A stretch of 48,287 nt of DNA from an uncultured Lachnospiraceae bacterium (lineage in GTDB: Bacteria > Bacillota > Clostridia > Lachnospirales > Lachnospiraceae): positions 102,138 to 150,424 of the forward strand of contig CAJUDM010000011.1 of the NCBI GenBank assembly GCA_910584915.1, in the 5' to 3' direction. The notes beneath the pieces are model-generated. The model searched no databases, had not been told where the DNA came from, and worked only from the letters and a program-made list of their open reading frames with translations. Both the position numbers and the translations under genes were made by a program. Positions 33,273-41,800 of this stretch are shown here, piece by piece (positions within the stretch are counted from its first letter, which is position 1; every line of letters starts with the position of its first letter).

Positions 33273-34166
33273 TTACTCCCACACAGCCTCCTCTTTTACA
33301 AATTCTACAAAAGCCTGTTCCTCCGGGGAGAGCGTATGGTTTTTAAAATAGCATAGATAAATTTCCAGTTCGGGAGAATTTTCCAGCGCTGCGGTGGCTA
33401 TCCCCTCCACCATGATATGCTCCGTCGCCTTTGTCCATAACAGTGCGATCCCCATGCCGCGCCTCACGGATTCAACGATATTGCTGCCTGTCACCCCGGT
33501 GAAGGAAATCTGGGGCGTATACCCCGCTTTGGCGCACATCCTATATATTTCCCTATTGATCGGCGTATCATTGTCCTCCTGAAACATGACAAATTCTTCC
33601 TCTTCCAGTTCCTCTATGGAAACACTTCTTTTTTTTGCCAGAGGATGGTCCGCCGGACATACCAGCATCAGTGTATCTTTAATATACGGAATCCTTACCA
33701 CTTCATCGGACAGCTGACCGCTGTCCGTCAGAAATCCCAGAGCACATTTGCCGCCCTTTAAAAATTCCTTATAATTATAATCCGAGTTTTCATCTATGAT
33801 AAGATTGATATGGGTTTTCTGCCGAAACTTCACGGCGAGCTCAAATATCCTGTACTCTGCATAGACCGAAATATTCTTTTTGTGGGATGCTTTTTTCTTT
33901 TTGATCTTCTTCTCCGCCTCATGGTGCGCATTGACAATACTCTGCGCAAAAGGCAGAAAAATCTGTCCGTATTCATTTAATACGATGGACCTTTTACTCC
34001 TGTCAAAAAGCGGGACCCCGTATTCCTTTTCAATGGCATGTATATGCTTGGAAAGCGTGGAGGACGTTGTATACAGCTTTTCTGCCGCTTCCCCCAGTTT
34101 CTTTTCTTCCACAATCACCAAAAACTCTTCTAAATGAGATATTTCCACCTGTTTCCACCACCCCAT
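33273..34166 (-). CDS. LysR-family transcriptional regulator (second of tandem pair)
   Basis: A 297-residue LysR-type regulator. The N-terminal winged helix-turn-helix reads FLVIVEEKKLGEAAEKLYTT, then SSTLSKHIHAIEKEYG and PLFDRSKRSIVLNEYG. The effector domain follows, with the charged K-rich linker KKIKKKKASHKK unusually basic. It stops 10 bp after the other LysR gene ends upstream, so the two are probably co-transcribed. Its target may be the Opp operon start 235 bp downstream, or the amidohydrolase/MATE pair. Confidence 0.92.
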   Translation of the reverse strand: MGWWKQVEISHLEEFLVIVEEKKLGEAAEKLYTTSSTLSKHIHAIEKEYGVPLFDRSKRSIVLNEYGQIFLPFAQSIVNAHHEAEKKIKKKKASHKKNISVYAEYRIFELAVKFRQKTHINLIIDENSDYNYKEFLKGGKCALGFLTDSGQLSDEVVRIPYIKDTLMLVCPADHPLAKKRSVSIEELEEEEFVMFQEDNDTPINREIYRMCAKAGYTPQISFTGVTGSNIVESVRRGMGIALLWTKATEHIMVEGIATAALENSPELEIYLCYFKNHTLSPEEQAFVEFVKEEAVWE

Positions 34167-34176
34167 ACTTCCGACT

Positions 34177-35064
34177 CTATTCTTTATGGTTTTTTACATA
34201 GAGAATAAACTGTTTTACAACTTCTGATCGTTTTCTCTTTCCGGAATAAACCAGACAGACCTCCGTCACCACAGACGGCTCAATATCCACCAGCGCCACG
34301 GACTTCTCCGTCCCGTATTCGATCGGCCTCCGCGTCAGCAGTGCCACGCCCATCCCCTTCGCCGCCAGATCGATCAGGTTATCCCCTCTAAATCCGGTAA
34401 ACGCCACCTCCGGCTCAATGCCCGCCTTTCGACAGGCATTCATGCAGATCGCATACATGCTTGTCTCCCTGTCCAGAAACAGAAATTTTTCCTGTTTCAG
34501 CATCCCTAAGGAAACCTTTTTCTCCCCCGCAAGAGGATGCGCGGCGGGGAGGACCGCCACCAGATGGTCCGCGGTAAACGGGATCTGCTTCATTCCCTCC
34601 GGCACTGCGCACCCGTCCGCCGTCCGCACGAATCCGCACTCGCACTTTCCCGTCTCCAGGAGTTCCCATATGCGGGCGGTATCCGCCTCTGTCACATTCA
34701 GCCTGTAACCGGGATTTTCCCGCTGGAACCCCGCCAGCACATCCGTGATACGATAGTGCGCCATGGCGGGGATGGAAGCCACGCTTATAACGGAAGCGGC
34801 ACTGTCCAAATACCCCCGCAGCTCCCTGCTGCATTCCTCCTGAATCTCCAGCATCTTTCTGGCATACGGCAAAAAAGCTTTCCCGAAATCGCTGAGCACA
34901 ACCTTTCTGGTCGTGCGTTCAAACAAAGGTGCTCCCAGTTCTTTCTCAAGGCTCTTGATATGCCTGGAGAGAGAAGACTGTGCCATAAACAGATCTTCCG
35001 CCGCCTCCAGATAGTTTTCCGTCTCCGCGAGCCTGACAAAATGTCTGACATAATCCAGTTCCAT
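34177..35064 (-). CDS. LysR-family transcriptional regulator (first of tandem pair)
   Basis: A 295-residue LysR regulator with HTH MELDYVRHFVRLAETENYLE, then AQSSLSRHIKSLEKELG and PLFERTTRKVVLSDFG, and a periplasmic-binding-like effector domain (HYRITDVLAGFQRENPGYRL, MGVALLTRRPIEY). It is a diverged paralogue of the neighbouring LysR gene. A minus-strand -10-like TATACT lies about 35 bp ahead of the start, with no clear -35, so activation by a regulator is possible. Confidence 0.93.
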   Translation of the reverse strand: MELDYVRHFVRLAETENYLEAAEDLFMAQSSLSRHIKSLEKELGAPLFERTTRKVVLSDFGKAFLPYARKMLEIQEECSRELRGYLDSAASVISVASIPAMAHYRITDVLAGFQRENPGYRLNVTEADTARIWELLETGKCECGFVRTADGCAVPEGMKQIPFTADHLVAVLPAAHPLAGEKKVSLGMLKQEKFLFLDRETSMYAICMNACRKAGIEPEVAFTGFRGDNLIDLAAKGMGVALLTRRPIEYGTEKSVALVDIEPSVVTEVCLVYSGKRKRSEVVKQFILYVKNHKE

Positions 35065-35123
35065 CTTACGGTGCCTTTCTGTGACTTTTTACTCAGTATA
35101 CCACAAATCAGTACCGTTTTGTT

Positions 35124-36164
35124 TTACAGATTATAGATATTTTCGGCATTTTCGCCCAGTATCATTTTCTTCTCCTCCTCGGAGATATCCAGCTTCTGTA
35201 CAAACGCCGCCCCCTCGGTCAGCCACTCTGCCCTCACCGGATAGGAACTGCCGAAGATGATGTGATCCGCCCCCAGGATCTTCACGGCGCATTCCAAAAG
35301 CTCCTTCCCCCAGGGCTGCGCGTGGGACATCTCATAGAAAATATTGTCCCGTATCTGGTCGCAGAACCGGTCCGTATCCGTGACAAACCGGTTTGCTATA
35401 TCCTTCTGCGCGGACGGTGTTCTCCGGAACATGGAGTTCAGATAGGCAAAGAAGGCTCCCCCCAGCATGGAATGGACCAGTTTCACATCCGGCAGTTCAT
35501 CGAACATCCCGCTGAACACCTCCCTGCTGATGGCGATCGTCTGATCCATGCACCTGCCGTAGGATCTTCTCAGGTTATTGTAATCACATATGGTGCTGTG
35601 ATCCACCGGGATCGGAGAATGGTGCACATAAACCGGAAGTTTCAGCTCGTTTACCTTCCGGAAGAAGGGACGGAATATCTCATCGTCCAGATATTTATTC
35701 CCGTAGTGGGAGGACAGCTGCACGCCCGTCATCCCGAGCTCCTTCACACATCTCTCCAGCTCATACAGCGCCTCCTTTCCCCCGTGGGGAGGCACCGCCG
35801 CCAGCGCCGAGAAACGTCCTCCTCCTTTTCTGACATGTTCCGCCATGCCGTCGTTAAATTTTCTGCACATCTCCAGGGAGAGCCAGGCATGGGCGCAGGG
35901 CACCTTCAGCAACGCTTTCTGCACTCCCGCCGCGTCCATATCCTCAAGCTGCTTTTCTGCCCTGTATTCCCCCTGTACATAGTTCAGGTTCTGGCATCCC
36001 TTCGGCTCCTCGATAATGATCTGTTTTTTGTCAGTCCCGGGGATCTCCTCGCACCTCGCACTCACCCCGTAGCTTTTGGGAATGCACCGCAGGAATTCCT
36101 CCTGTAAGCCCTCCTTTGTGAACAGTTCCTCCGGAACCCAGTACATGTTGGCATCAATGATCAT
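35124..36164 (-). CDS. Amidohydrolase-2 family protein with altered metal site
   Basis: A 346-residue TIM-barrel protein of the amidohydrolase_2 / ACMSD-decarboxylase group, shown by ALAAVPPHGGKEALYELERC, GMTGVQLSSHYGNKYLDD, FRKVNELKLPVYVHHSPIP, LVHSMLGGAFF and IIFGSSYPVRAEWL. Two normal ligands are absent: the N-terminal D-x-H-x-H is D-A-N-M-Y (IIDANMYW), and the last-strand GSDYP is GSSYP. The two middle histidines (HHS, HSM) remain. It may be a single-metal decarboxylase or a non-catalytic relative. It starts 25 bp after the MATE stop and precedes the LysR pair. Confidence 0.82.
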   Translation of the reverse strand: MIIDANMYWVPEELFTKEGLQEEFLRCIPKSYGVSARCEEIPGTDKKQIIIEEPKGCQNLNYVQGEYRAEKQLEDMDAAGVQKALLKVPCAHAWLSLEMCRKFNDGMAEHVRKGGGRFSALAAVPPHGGKEALYELERCVKELGMTGVQLSSHYGNKYLDDEIFRPFFRKVNELKLPVYVHHSPIPVDHSTICDYNNLRRSYGRCMDQTIAISREVFSGMFDELPDVKLVHSMLGGAFFAYLNSMFRRTPSAQKDIANRFVTDTDRFCDQIRDNIFYEMSHAQPWGKELLECAVKILGADHIIFGSSYPVRAEWLTEGAAFVQKLDISEEEKKMILGENAENIYNL

Positions 36165-36189
36165 CTTCTCTTCCTCCTTCTCTCTTCTT

Positions 36190-37587
36190 TTACTTCTGTT
36201 GTTTTAACTCGCCGAAAATATTTCTGATCAGAATGGCCGCTATGATAAACGTCAGAAGATCCGCTGACGGCATGGAATACAGGACGCCGTCCAGCCCGAA
36301 AAATACCGGGAGAAGCAGCGCCAGTCCCACCCCGAACAGCACTTCCCTTACGACAGACAATGCAGAAGACTGCAGCGCCTTTCCCATCGACTGCAGATAG
36401 ATAAAAGTTCCTTTGTTTAACGTCGCAAGCGGCATCATGCACAGATAGACGCGGAATGCCCTGCAGGCGAAATCCGTATAATATTGGCTCTCATGGGAAG
36501 CGCCGAAAATGCCGATCAGCTGCCCCGGCAGTATTTCCACAATAAGCAATGCCAGAAATCCCACCATAAATTCCGCGACCAGCAATTTTTTGAACAACTG
36601 AAGCGCCCGGTCCATCCGCCCTGCGCCAATATTATAACCGACGATCGGAATACAGCCTGCCGCCAGTCCGACTGAGACGGAAATGACGATCTGGAAAAAT
36701 TTCATGACGATTCCCACCACCGCCATCGGTATCTGCGCGTACTTTGCCTGACAAAAGATGCTGTCAAGCGCTCCGTATCGCACGATCATATTGTTCACTG
36801 CCGCCATGGACGCCACCACAGAGATCTGTGACAAAAAGCTGGTGAGCCCCAGAGGCAGAAACTTTTTCATCAGTCCGCCGAACACGCCGAAACTGCTCCT
36901 TTGCAGCGTGACCGCTTTCATATGAAACAGATACCATACCGCGAGAAATGCCGTCAAAACCTGCCCTGCCACCGTCGCCACAGCCGCGCCCATCATGCCC
37001 CATTTCAGCACAAAAATGCAGATTGGATCAAATATGATATTTACAACAGCCCCCGCTATCGTGGAGATCATCGCAAATTTCGGGCTCCCGTCCGAACGGA
37101 TCACAGGATTCATCGCCTGTCCGAACATATAAAAAGGAACCCCCGCCGTGATCCAGGCAAAGTATTCCTTCGCATGCAAAAAAGTCTCTTCATTTACCCT
37201 GCCGCCGAACATGGTCAGAATCTGATCCTGAAAGATCAGATATACCGCCGTGACGATAAACCCTGCCAGTATACATATCACGATCGAACAGCCGATGCTC
37301 TTATGGGCGTTTTCCTCCTCGTCCGCTCCCAGAGAGAGGCTCACAAAAGCGCAGCAGCCGTCACCGATCATGACAGCCGCTGCCAGAGCCACCACCGTCA
37401 GCGGAAACACCACATTGTTTGCGGCATTTCCGTAGGAGCCGAGATAATCCGCATTTGCGATAAAGATCTGATCCACGATATTATAGAGAGCTGCTATCAG
37501 AAGTGAAATAATACATGGTATTGCAAATTTTCTCATAAGAACAGATATTTTTTCCTGTTCCAAAAAAGCATTTGATTTATGTTCCAT
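36190..37587 (-). CDS. MATE-family efflux transporter
   Basis: A 465-residue membrane protein with twelve hydrophobic segments and two MatE halves. Typical sequences are FAIPCIISLLIAALYNIVDQ, GDGCCAFVSLSLGADEEENA and the repeated half QISVVASMAAVNNMIVRYG, then AAGCIPIVGYNIGAGRMDRA. It exports small toxic or aromatic compounds against Na+ or H+. The ATG at 37587 has GGGAG 9 bases ahead and is preferred to a codon at 37653. It heads an operon with the amidohydrolase. Confidence 0.93.
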   Translation of the reverse strand: MEHKSNAFLEQEKISVLMRKFAIPCIISLLIAALYNIVDQIFIANADYLGSYGNAANNVVFPLTVVALAAAVMIGDGCCAFVSLSLGADEEENAHKSIGCSIVICILAGFIVTAVYLIFQDQILTMFGGRVNEETFLHAKEYFAWITAGVPFYMFGQAMNPVIRSDGSPKFAMISTIAGAVVNIIFDPICIFVLKWGMMGAAVATVAGQVLTAFLAVWYLFHMKAVTLQRSSFGVFGGLMKKFLPLGLTSFLSQISVVASMAAVNNMIVRYGALDSIFCQAKYAQIPMAVVGIVMKFFQIVISVSVGLAAGCIPIVGYNIGAGRMDRALQLFKKLLVAEFMVGFLALLIVEILPGQLIGIFGASHESQYYTDFACRAFRVYLCMMPLATLNKGTFIYLQSMGKALQSSALSVVREVLFGVGLALLLPVFFGLDGVLYSMPSADLLTFIIAAILIRNIFGELKQQK

Positions 37588-37618
37588 AGTCTTTTTCTCC
37601 CTTTCCCTATGATTCCTG

Positions 37619-37647
37619 ATTATATCGGGAGAAAAAACCGCAATCAA
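37619..37647 (-). promoter_or_regulatory. Promoter of the MATE-amidohydrolase operon
   Basis: On the minus strand TTGATT (37642-37647), a 17-base spacer and TATAAT (37619-37624), about 35 bp ahead of the MATE start. Confidence 0.82.
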
Positions 37648-37692
37648 TTCCATTATCGGAATGACTTATCCGGAAAATGCATAAATCTTTTT

Positions 37693-39483
37693 CTACTCCT
37701 TGTACCTCACCACATCCCTGTCCTCGATCGCCTCCGTGGAGTTCAAGATCAATTCCGTCTCGCTGTCGATCACCCCTTCCTCGATTGCCACGTAGGAATC
37801 ATTCTGATCAAGCACCTTCACATAGACCGCCTCCGCCGCCAGTTCCTTTCCAAGGATTCCCGACCTCTCGCTGACGACATAGACAAACTTCCGGTGGTTG
37901 GCATCCTCATGCAGGGCGGCAAGGGGAATACAGCAGGAGAAAGTCTCCGACTGCGCCTCCACCTCAAATTTCCCGCTCTCCCCGATTGTTCCGACGCCCT
38001 CCTTTAACAGGATGCGCGCTTCATACAGTTCGGGATTCGCCTCATTCTCCGCAATATAATCCACCTGATACTCCTCCCCCTTTCCGCCCCCGAGGGACAG
38101 CTTCGCCAGATCGCCCTGATTGACATATTTCTTCTGTTCCTTTGTCAGGGATACTGTGAACTGCATGGGACTGGACAGGTCCGCATAGACGACCGCCGCC
38201 CCGTCCGGCACCCTCTCGCCCGGATTTACCTGGATCCGCGTGACGATACCATCCGCCTCCGGAAAGACCTGCCCCTGCGCCTCCAGAACCTTCCTGTAGG
38301 CGGAGAGCTCCGTCTGTAAGGCGGAGAGCTCCAGCCGATTGATCTCCAGAGAACTGTCAGAAGCTTTTTCCGTCTCGGTATCTTCCAGATTTCGCCCGGC
38401 ACTCTCCATTGCCTTCTCCTTCGCCGCCCTTGCGTCATTCTCCTCCAGCGCCGCCGCATTCGCCGCGTCCTCCAGAGACCGCTTCTCCTTCTCCCAGGCG
38501 GCGCGGGCGGCGTCCTCGGCGCTGTAATCCGGCTTCGCCACAGGGGTTTTCATATACGCATCGTATGCCGCTTTCGCCTCGTCATATTTCTTCTTCGCTT
38601 CCGCTTCCGCGTCTTTCGCAGTCCTCAGGGCGGCATCATCTGCCAGGGAAGCAGCCGCACCCGCGCCGCCTCCGGCTCCCTGTGATGACACATCCCCCGC
38701 TTTCTCATCACTCGTTTTACCGGCCGATGACACGGATTCCGATGCACTCACACTGTCAGCCCCATCTGAATCCGTATCTCCTGCGGCTTTCGATGCTCCT
38801 GTGACGACGCCCGCCTCCAGCTCCTTCACCTTCCCCTGCGCTGCTTCCCAGTCCTTCTTCGCATTCTCCATAACGTTTTTCAGGCGCTCCGCCTCTTTCG
38901 CCCACGCCTCATATTTCTCCTGCGCCGCCTTTCTCTCTTCCTCGGAAGTCACCTGCACCGGATTATTTTCCAATTCTCTCAGATCCCGTTCCCGGATCTT
39001 TTTCTCCAGTTCTGCGCGGTCTATTTTTGTCTGCTCCTCCTCTTCCGTCTTTTCGTAATCCTCCTGCGCCCTGATGTTTTCAAGTTCCTCTTTCTCCTCC
39101 TGCAGCGCACGGTTCTTTTCCTGGTCCGCTATCTGGAGCTGCAGCTTCTTCACTGCCAGCTCCTTCTCCCTCACCTGCTCCTCCAGATCCTCCATGTCGA
39201 TCTCAAACAGCAATGTATCCGTCGTCACCCTGTCGCCCACATGGGCATAGACCGTCCGCACCCGCAGCCCGGACAATACATTTACCGCATACTCCCGCCC
39301 CTGATGCACAATACCCTCCGCGTCCACATTATGGCCGATCGCCATGCGCCTCGGCGTATCCACGCTCACCTGCGGAAGTTTCGAGGCATAGACCGCCCGC
39401 GAGATCAGGGTGCAGGCAAACATAAAGGCAAGAAACAGACCGAATGCCGTCAATATTTTTTTCTGTTTTTTCAAAATTTCCAT
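37693..39483 (-). CDS. HlyD-like membrane fusion / periplasmic-adaptor protein
   Basis: A 596-residue membrane-anchored adaptor. One transmembrane helix (about 10-30) is followed by a beta-barrel/lipoyl half (VLSGLRVRTVYAHVGDRVTT), a long alpha-helical coiled coil (about 95-215 and 265-390) broken by a Ser/Gly/Asp-rich insert (about 217-270), then the second lipoyl half (EADGIVTRIQVNPGERVPDG) and a barrel domain. Firmicute relatives work with MacB-type ABC exporters, but no such partner is in this window; the gene follows two sugar-type permeases instead. GGGAGG lies 5 bases ahead of the ATG. It is the last gene of the propeller-SBP locus, with no clear terminator after it. Confidence 0.85.
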   Translation of the reverse strand: MEILKKQKKILTAFGLFLAFMFACTLISRAVYASKLPQVSVDTPRRMAIGHNVDAEGIVHQGREYAVNVLSGLRVRTVYAHVGDRVTTDTLLFEIDMEDLEEQVREKELAVKKLQLQIADQEKNRALQEEKEELENIRAQEDYEKTEEEEQTKIDRAELEKKIRERDLRELENNPVQVTSEEERKAAQEKYEAWAKEAERLKNVMENAKKDWEAAQGKVKELEAGVVTGASKAAGDTDSDGADSVSASESVSSAGKTSDEKAGDVSSQGAGGGAGAAASLADDAALRTAKDAEAEAKKKYDEAKAAYDAYMKTPVAKPDYSAEDAARAAWEKEKRSLEDAANAAALEENDARAAKEKAMESAGRNLEDTETEKASDSSLEINRLELSALQTELSAYRKVLEAQGQVFPEADGIVTRIQVNPGERVPDGAAVVYADLSSPMQFTVSLTKEQKKYVNQGDLAKLSLGGGKGEEYQVDYIAENEANPELYEARILLKEGVGTIGESGKFEVEAQSETFSCCIPLAALHEDANHRKFVYVVSERSGILGKELAAEAVYVKVLDQNDSYVAIEEGVIDSETELILNSTEAIEDRDVVRYKE

Positions 39484-39505
39484 ATAGGCCTCCCGTTTTC
39501 CCTCT

Positions 39506-39676
39506 CTGCTCCCTTACCTCTGACGCCGCGATCCCCCGCCTCAGACTCGCGTATCCCTCCGCCGCCGATGCAGTAATACCCCGATCCCGACGCACTCACT
39601 TTTTTACCGTCGACGCCGTGATCCCACGTTCCCGGTGCACTCACTCTTTCACCGCCGACGCCGTAATGCCCCGCTC
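39506..39676 (-). repeat. 45-bp tandem repeats spanning a permease stop codon
   Basis: Four head-to-tail units, in frame on the minus strand: 39632-39676, 39587-39631, 39542-39586, and a shorter one from 39541 down to about 39506. They read ERGITASAVKE-stop, ERGITASTVKK-stop, DRGITASAAEG, and RRGIAASEVRE. Unit one is the true C-terminus of the MalG-type permease, and unit two repeats its stop codon. The others are degenerate and run to the HlyD ribosome site. Confidence 0.88.
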
Positions 39677-40492
39677 CAGATACTCCCGCCCGGCAAGAAA
39701 TACAAACATTGCCGGTATCAGCGTGATCACCGCCGCCACAAAGGAATACCCCGCCTGCTCCGGCCCAATCTCCGGCAGATACAGCGAGAGCGGCCACAGT
39801 GTCTGATCCTCCAGAAACGCCATGGGCTGCTCGATCAGGCTCCAGTATTCCAGAAACCCCAGCACGCCTGCAGATAAAATGCCCCCCGACGAGAGCGGCA
39901 GCCCGATCCTGAAAAAGATCATCCACTCCCCCGCCCCGTCTATCCGCGCCGCCTCGATCAGCCCTTTCGGGAGATTGCAGAAATCCCGGTAGATCAGAAA
40001 CACCGGAAACGCCGAGAACACCGCCGGCAGGACGATCGCGCTGTGACTGTCCAACAGTTCCAGATGATTTAACACAAGATAGCTCGAGAGCATCGTCACC
40101 TGAAAGGGCATCAGCATCAGAACGATGTACAGCGTGAACAACATTTTCCGTCCCCGAAAGCGGTAGACCGCAAACGCCCACGCCGCCGGAACCGCGATAA
40201 AAAACTGCCCCGCCAGCGTCAGCGCGGCTATCTTCATGGAATTCCAGAACACCACAAAAAACTGCGGCGTCTGAAACAGAATGCGCAGGTAATGCCGGAA
40301 AGTCGGATACCTGGGAAAAAACGCCCAGGTGATCAGTTTATCCTGATCCGCCATCAGCGGCATCAGGCTCTGGTTCAACTCATACCGGCTCATCACCGAA
40401 CCGCTGAGCAGAAACAATATCGGCGCACAAAATATCCCGCCCACCGCAAGCAGTATTATCTTTATGAAAACACTTGAAATCTTTTTTCTCAC
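39641..40492 (-). CDS. Carbohydrate ABC transporter permease, MalG type (propeller-SBP locus)
   Basis: A 283-residue permease with six hydrophobic segments (FIKIILLAVGGIFCAPILFL first) and the EAA loop LIEAARIDGAGEWMIFFRI. Sequence MLMPFQVTMLSSYLVLNHLE is typical of MalG-type proteins. It should pair with the MalF-type gene upstream. Its last eleven codons form the first unit of a 45-bp repeat array that continues past the stop. No ATPase gene is seen in the locus. Confidence 0.92.
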   Translation of the reverse strand: MRKKISSVFIKIILLAVGGIFCAPILFLLSGSVMSRYELNQSLMPLMADQDKLITWAFFPRYPTFRHYLRILFQTPQFFVVFWNSMKIAALTLAGQFFIAVPAAWAFAVYRFRGRKMLFTLYIVLMLMPFQVTMLSSYLVLNHLELLDSHSAIVLPAVFSAFPVFLIYRDFCNLPKGLIEAARIDGAGEWMIFFRIGLPLSSGGILSAGVLGFLEYWSLIEQPMAFLEDQTLWPLSLYLPEIGPEQAGYSFVAAVITLIPAMFVFLAGREYLERGITASAVKE

Positions 40493-40550
40493 AACCGCAC
40501 GCTAACTCCTATCCGCCTGCTTTGGCGGGCACTCATACAATAGAATCCAT

Positions 40551-40640
40551 GTGAAGAATGCATGCTTTTTGCATTCTTCTGTGTAAAACTTAGATTTTCT
40601 TAGCGGGTGTCCTCTAGCCGCTTAGAAAATCTTTTTACAC
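40551..40640 (-). promoter_or_regulatory. Two hairpins in the MalF-MalG intercistronic spacer
   Basis: GAAGAATGCA pairs perfectly with TGCATTCTTC around 40553-40580. Next, 40581-40606 (GTGTAAAA, then AGATTTTC, then TTAGCGG) pairs with 40618-40640 (CCGCT, then TAGAAAATCT, then TTTACAC), a stem of over 20 bp with a few mismatches, beginning at the MalF stop. Such structures often protect or limit the upstream message. Confidence 0.7.
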
Positions 40641-41588
40641 TTTCCAGACTCTCTGCAGCAGCAGTATCACCAGAAACAGCACCGTCCCCACGCACACCGC
40701 CGCTGCCGCCATCTTATCCAGTTCCAGATTGATAAACCAGTTGTTGAACAGATGCTGTAACAGGTACATGTCCTCATGGGGGTAAGAGCCCGCCACCAGA
40801 TAAGCCTCCCGGAACACCTTAAAGGAATTCAGAAAGGAAAGCACCGTAATCGTATAGAGCGAACTTTTCAGATTCGGGAACACCACCCGCCAGAAAATCT
40901 GCCACTCGCTCCCGCCGTCCACCCGCGCCGCCTCGGACAGACTGTACGGCACCGCAAAGATCCCTGCAAGCCACAGCACCATCGTATAGCCGAGATTCTT
41001 CCAGACATAGCTGAACACCAGCACCCAGAAGGAAGCCCCCGTTCCCATGTGATCCGGCAAAACCCCCTCCTGTAAAATGCCCAGCGAAAACAAAAACCCG
41101 TTAAAAAATCCCTGTCTGGAAAAGAGCATCTTCCAGGTCAGCACCACCGTCGCCGCCGGCATCGCAAGAGGGAACAAAAACAGCGACTTGATAAGCTGCA
41201 TCTGCTTTAGCCTGCTCAATAAGACCGCCAGAAAAAGTCCCAGCCCGATCAAAAGCGGCAGGCATACTGCCGTAAACCGCACCGTATTTCGTATGGCAAG
41301 GTGGAACGCCTGATTCGCAAATACATTGCGGTAGTTATTGATTCCCGTCCACTCCCCCGTCACAGCCGTCAGGAAAGAACGCCTCACCACATCCAGAAAG
41401 GGGATCAGCACAAACACTGTCACCCCCAGAAAACTGGGCAGCAGAAAAGCGATCCACGCATGGCTTTTATCCGGAGTGTCCCGCCGCCTGTTTTGTCTTT
41501 TGGTATAGTTCTTTTTCCATATATCTTTCATCCTGCTGATCAGGCCGTTTCTGCATCCTGTATCTGCACTGCACATCTCCATAAGCAT
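40635..41588 (-). CDS. Carbohydrate ABC transporter permease, MalF type (propeller-SBP locus)
   Basis: A 317-residue permease with the expected N-terminal helix (AWIAFLLPSFLGVTVFVLIP) and EAA loop (SEAARVDGGSEWQIFWRV), then VVFPNLKSSLYTITVLSFLN. The start is uncertain: ATG 41588 gives 45 residues before the first helix, while Met codons at 41582, 41576 and 41531 also fit, and no strong ribosome site distinguishes them; 41531 gives the usual short leader. It lies 185 bp after SBP1, across degenerate repeats. Confidence 0.9.
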   Translation of the reverse strand: MLMEMCSADTGCRNGLISRMKDIWKKNYTKRQNRRRDTPDKSHAWIAFLLPSFLGVTVFVLIPFLDVVRRSFLTAVTGEWTGINNYRNVFANQAFHLAIRNTVRFTAVCLPLLIGLGLFLAVLLSRLKQMQLIKSLFLFPLAMPAATVVLTWKMLFSRQGFFNGFLFSLGILQEGVLPDHMGTGASFWVLVFSYVWKNLGYTMVLWLAGIFAVPYSLSEAARVDGGSEWQIFWRVVFPNLKSSLYTITVLSFLNSFKVFREAYLVAGSYPHEDMYLLQHLFNNWFINLELDKMAAAAVCVGTVLFLVILLLQRVWKV

Positions 41589-41639
41589 CCTTTTTCACAT
41601 GATTACCCTGTGCTCAATCAAATCATTTCACAGTTTTTC

Positions 41640-41800
41640 ATTCCGTCGAAAAGCCGCATCCTTTTGCTTTGCCAACCAGGCGCCCGTCTTCTCCCCATCG
41701 CAAAAATCGTCATCTTTTCACTCCGCCGGACAGCCTGCGATCCTTCTGTTCCACCACACAATTCAGCACCTTCTCACTCCGCCAGATAGATCGCCGCCTT
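41640..41800 (-). repeat. Degenerate copies of the SBP1 3' end after its stop
   Basis: Three related segments occur on the minus strand: the true gene end (TATCTGGCGGAGTGAGAAGG), then CTGTCCGGCGGAGTGAAAAG, then CTTTTCGACGGAATGAAAAA. Each is preceded by GGAT or GCGAT-like DNA. Spacing is about 56 and 78 bp. The pattern mirrors the array after the MalG-type gene, but is more decayed. Confidence 0.55.

Noticed and set aside
39506..39676. CRISPR-like array
   Set aside because: Units are contiguous with no unique spacers and are in frame with a permease C-terminus.
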